A stretch of DNA of 5,368 nucleotides from an uncultured beta proteobacterium (GTDB lineage Bacteria > Pseudomonadota > Gammaproteobacteria > Burkholderiales > Burkholderiaceae_C): assembly GCA_903944555.1 (NCBI GenBank), contig CAJASG010000398.1, positions 1-5,368 of the forward strand, read 5' to 3'. Shown here one piece after another: positions 4,551 to 5,368 of this stretch. Under the pieces are notes generated by a model. The model worked only from the letters and a program-made list of their open reading frames with translations. It had not been told where the DNA came from and did not search any database. Positions within the stretch are counted from its first letter, which is position 1, and the number at the start of each line of letters is the position of its first letter. The position numbers and the translations under genes are program-made.

Positions 4551-5368
4551 TTACTTCAACACCACCTTGGTCCAGCGGCTCACCCATTGCGCGCCCTTGG
4601 CTGCAATATCTGCGTCGGTGGGGGTATCAAAGGCGGCGGGCTCGGGGGCGAACTTCATCACCTCGGCACGGGCTGTGCCGCGCTCGGCGGGGTACATCCA
4701 CATTTCGGTTTGTAGTTGCTGTTGCACGGTGGCGGAGCGCATGAATTCAATGAATTTTTCAGCCGCTTCGGGCTGCTTGCCACCCTTGACCAAGGCCACG
4801 CCCTCCACTTGACGGAACACGCCACCGGCCAGGCTCAGGCTGCCGGTAGGTGGCTCAGTCGGTTTGTCTTTGGCATAAAACAGCTCAGCCGCCGGACTGG
4901 TCGCGTAGCTGATGACCAGCGGGTACTTGCCACCATTTTGGGAGAAGTTGGTGTAGTAGGCCTCGGTCCAGCCCTTGGCGACCTTCACGCCGTTGGTGCG
5001 CAACCGTGTCCACCAGTCAAATGCCTTTTCTTCGCCCATGGAACCCACGGTGGCGAGTAAAAATGCGTTGCCAGGGCTGGAGGTGGCAGGGTTTTGCACC
5101 ACCAGCAAATTGGCAAATGCGGGCTGCGTCAACTCTTCCAGTGATTTGGGCAGGGCTTTACCACTTTTGGCAAACCAGGCCTTGTCGTAATTGATGGTCA
5201 CGTAGCCGTAATCTACCGGCACCAAAGGTGCGGGCAGTGGCGTGCTGGTGGTGCGGGATGCCGCCGCTGTAGTGCTTGGGGCCAACACGTCGGCAGCCAA
5301 GGCTTTGGGGGCCAAGGCGTTGTCAATGCCGTACACCACGTCCGCAATCGGGTTGGCGCGGGTGAGTA
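4551..5368 (-). CDS. thiB: thiamine-binding periplasmic protein ThiB (partial; N-terminus beyond the right edge)
   Basis: The frame stays open to the window edge, giving 271 C-terminal residues; the GTG at 5339 is internal, not the start. Just upstream of it the frame reads ANPIADVVYGIDNAL, matching the 'ADVVLGLDNN' region of E. coli ThiB (TbpA). Further family signatures follow in order: VPVDYGYVTINYDK, a LxxLTQPAFANLLVVQNPATSSPGNAFL segment, KGWTEAY, YATSPAAELF, FRQVEGVAL, EKFIEFM, EMWMYP, and a C-terminal QWVSRWTKVV. These cover both lobes of the binding cleft, including conserved aromatic residues expected to stack on thiamine. The missing N-terminal part should hold a signal peptide. It is the first visible gene of the operon; the promoter, and any TPP riboswitch, would lie off the window to the right. 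Ferric-binding proteins are the main alternative, but the WMYP and WTEAY motifs favour thiamine. Confidence 0.92.
   Translation of the reverse strand, partial: LTRANPIADVVYGIDNALAPKALAADVLAPSTTAAASRTTSTPLPAPLVPVDYGYVTINYDKAWFAKSGKALPKSLEELTQPAFANLLVVQNPATSSPGNAFLLATVGSMGEEKAFDWWTRLRTNGVKVAKGWTEAYYTNFSQNGGKYPLVISYATSPAAELFYAKDKPTEPPTGSLSLAGGVFRQVEGVALVKGGKQPEAAEKFIEFMRSATVQQQLQTEMWMYPAERGTARAEVMKFAPEPAAFDTPTDADIAAKGAQWVSRWTKVVLK

Noticed and set aside
2258..5368. Ferric iron transporter (FbpABC/AfuABC type) as the identity of the ABC operon
   Set aside because: The fused permease fits both, but the binding protein carries ThiB-like ADVVYGIDN, WTEAY, TSPA and WMYP segments, and the ATPase is the short ThiQ form.

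Overview
The window looks like chromosomal DNA of a betaproteobacterium, most likely a member of the Comamonadaceae (Rhodoferax/Polaromonas-like). The grounds are the GC-rich, tightly packed genes, the style of the periplasmic c-type cytochromes, and two copies of an AT-rich 'AGCT...AAAAA...AGCT' type motif (one intergenic, one inside a gene) that resembles dispersed repeats I associate with that family. The taxonomic call is inference; no marker gene is present.

Left third, plus strand (about 1-1604): a three-gene cytochrome operon. An AT-rich leader carries a perfect FNR/Anr/Dnr-type palindrome (TTGAT-N4-ATCAA, 7-20). It is followed by a small monoheme class I cytochrome c (115-462), a membrane-anchored tetraheme NapC/NirT-family quinol dehydrogenase (487-1080), and a second exported monoheme cytochrome c with an extra cysteine pair (1110-1604). 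Together they read as a quinol-to-periplasm electron conduit switched on at low oxygen or by nitrogen oxides. The terminal reductase it would serve is not in the window. A short open frame at the extreme left (3-77) may be the tail of an upstream gene.

Centre (1605-1703): a 99-base gap between convergent genes. It holds a strong imperfect inverted repeat (1612-1646) and a smaller hairpin (1658-1669), probably a repeat-derived bidirectional terminator.

Right two thirds, minus strand (1704-5368, read right to left): a thiamine-uptake operon thiB-thiP-thiQ, followed by a stand-alone NadR-type P-loop kinase. thiB (periplasmic binding protein) runs off the right edge and lacks its signal peptide here. 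thiP is a fused two-domain permease and thiQ the ATPase. Gaps and overlaps are 12 nt (thiB/thiP), 8-nt overlap (thiP/thiQ) and 4-nt ATGA overlap (thiQ/kinase), so all four are probably co-transcribed and translationally coupled. The kinase resembles the ribosylnicotinamide-kinase domain of NadR, but its position makes it a candidate for phosphorylating imported thiamine. This is the most interesting functional hypothesis in the window. A piece of dispersed-repeat-like sequence also appears to have been absorbed into the thiP reading frame. No tRNA, rRNA, CRISPR array, insertion sequence or phage gene was seen.
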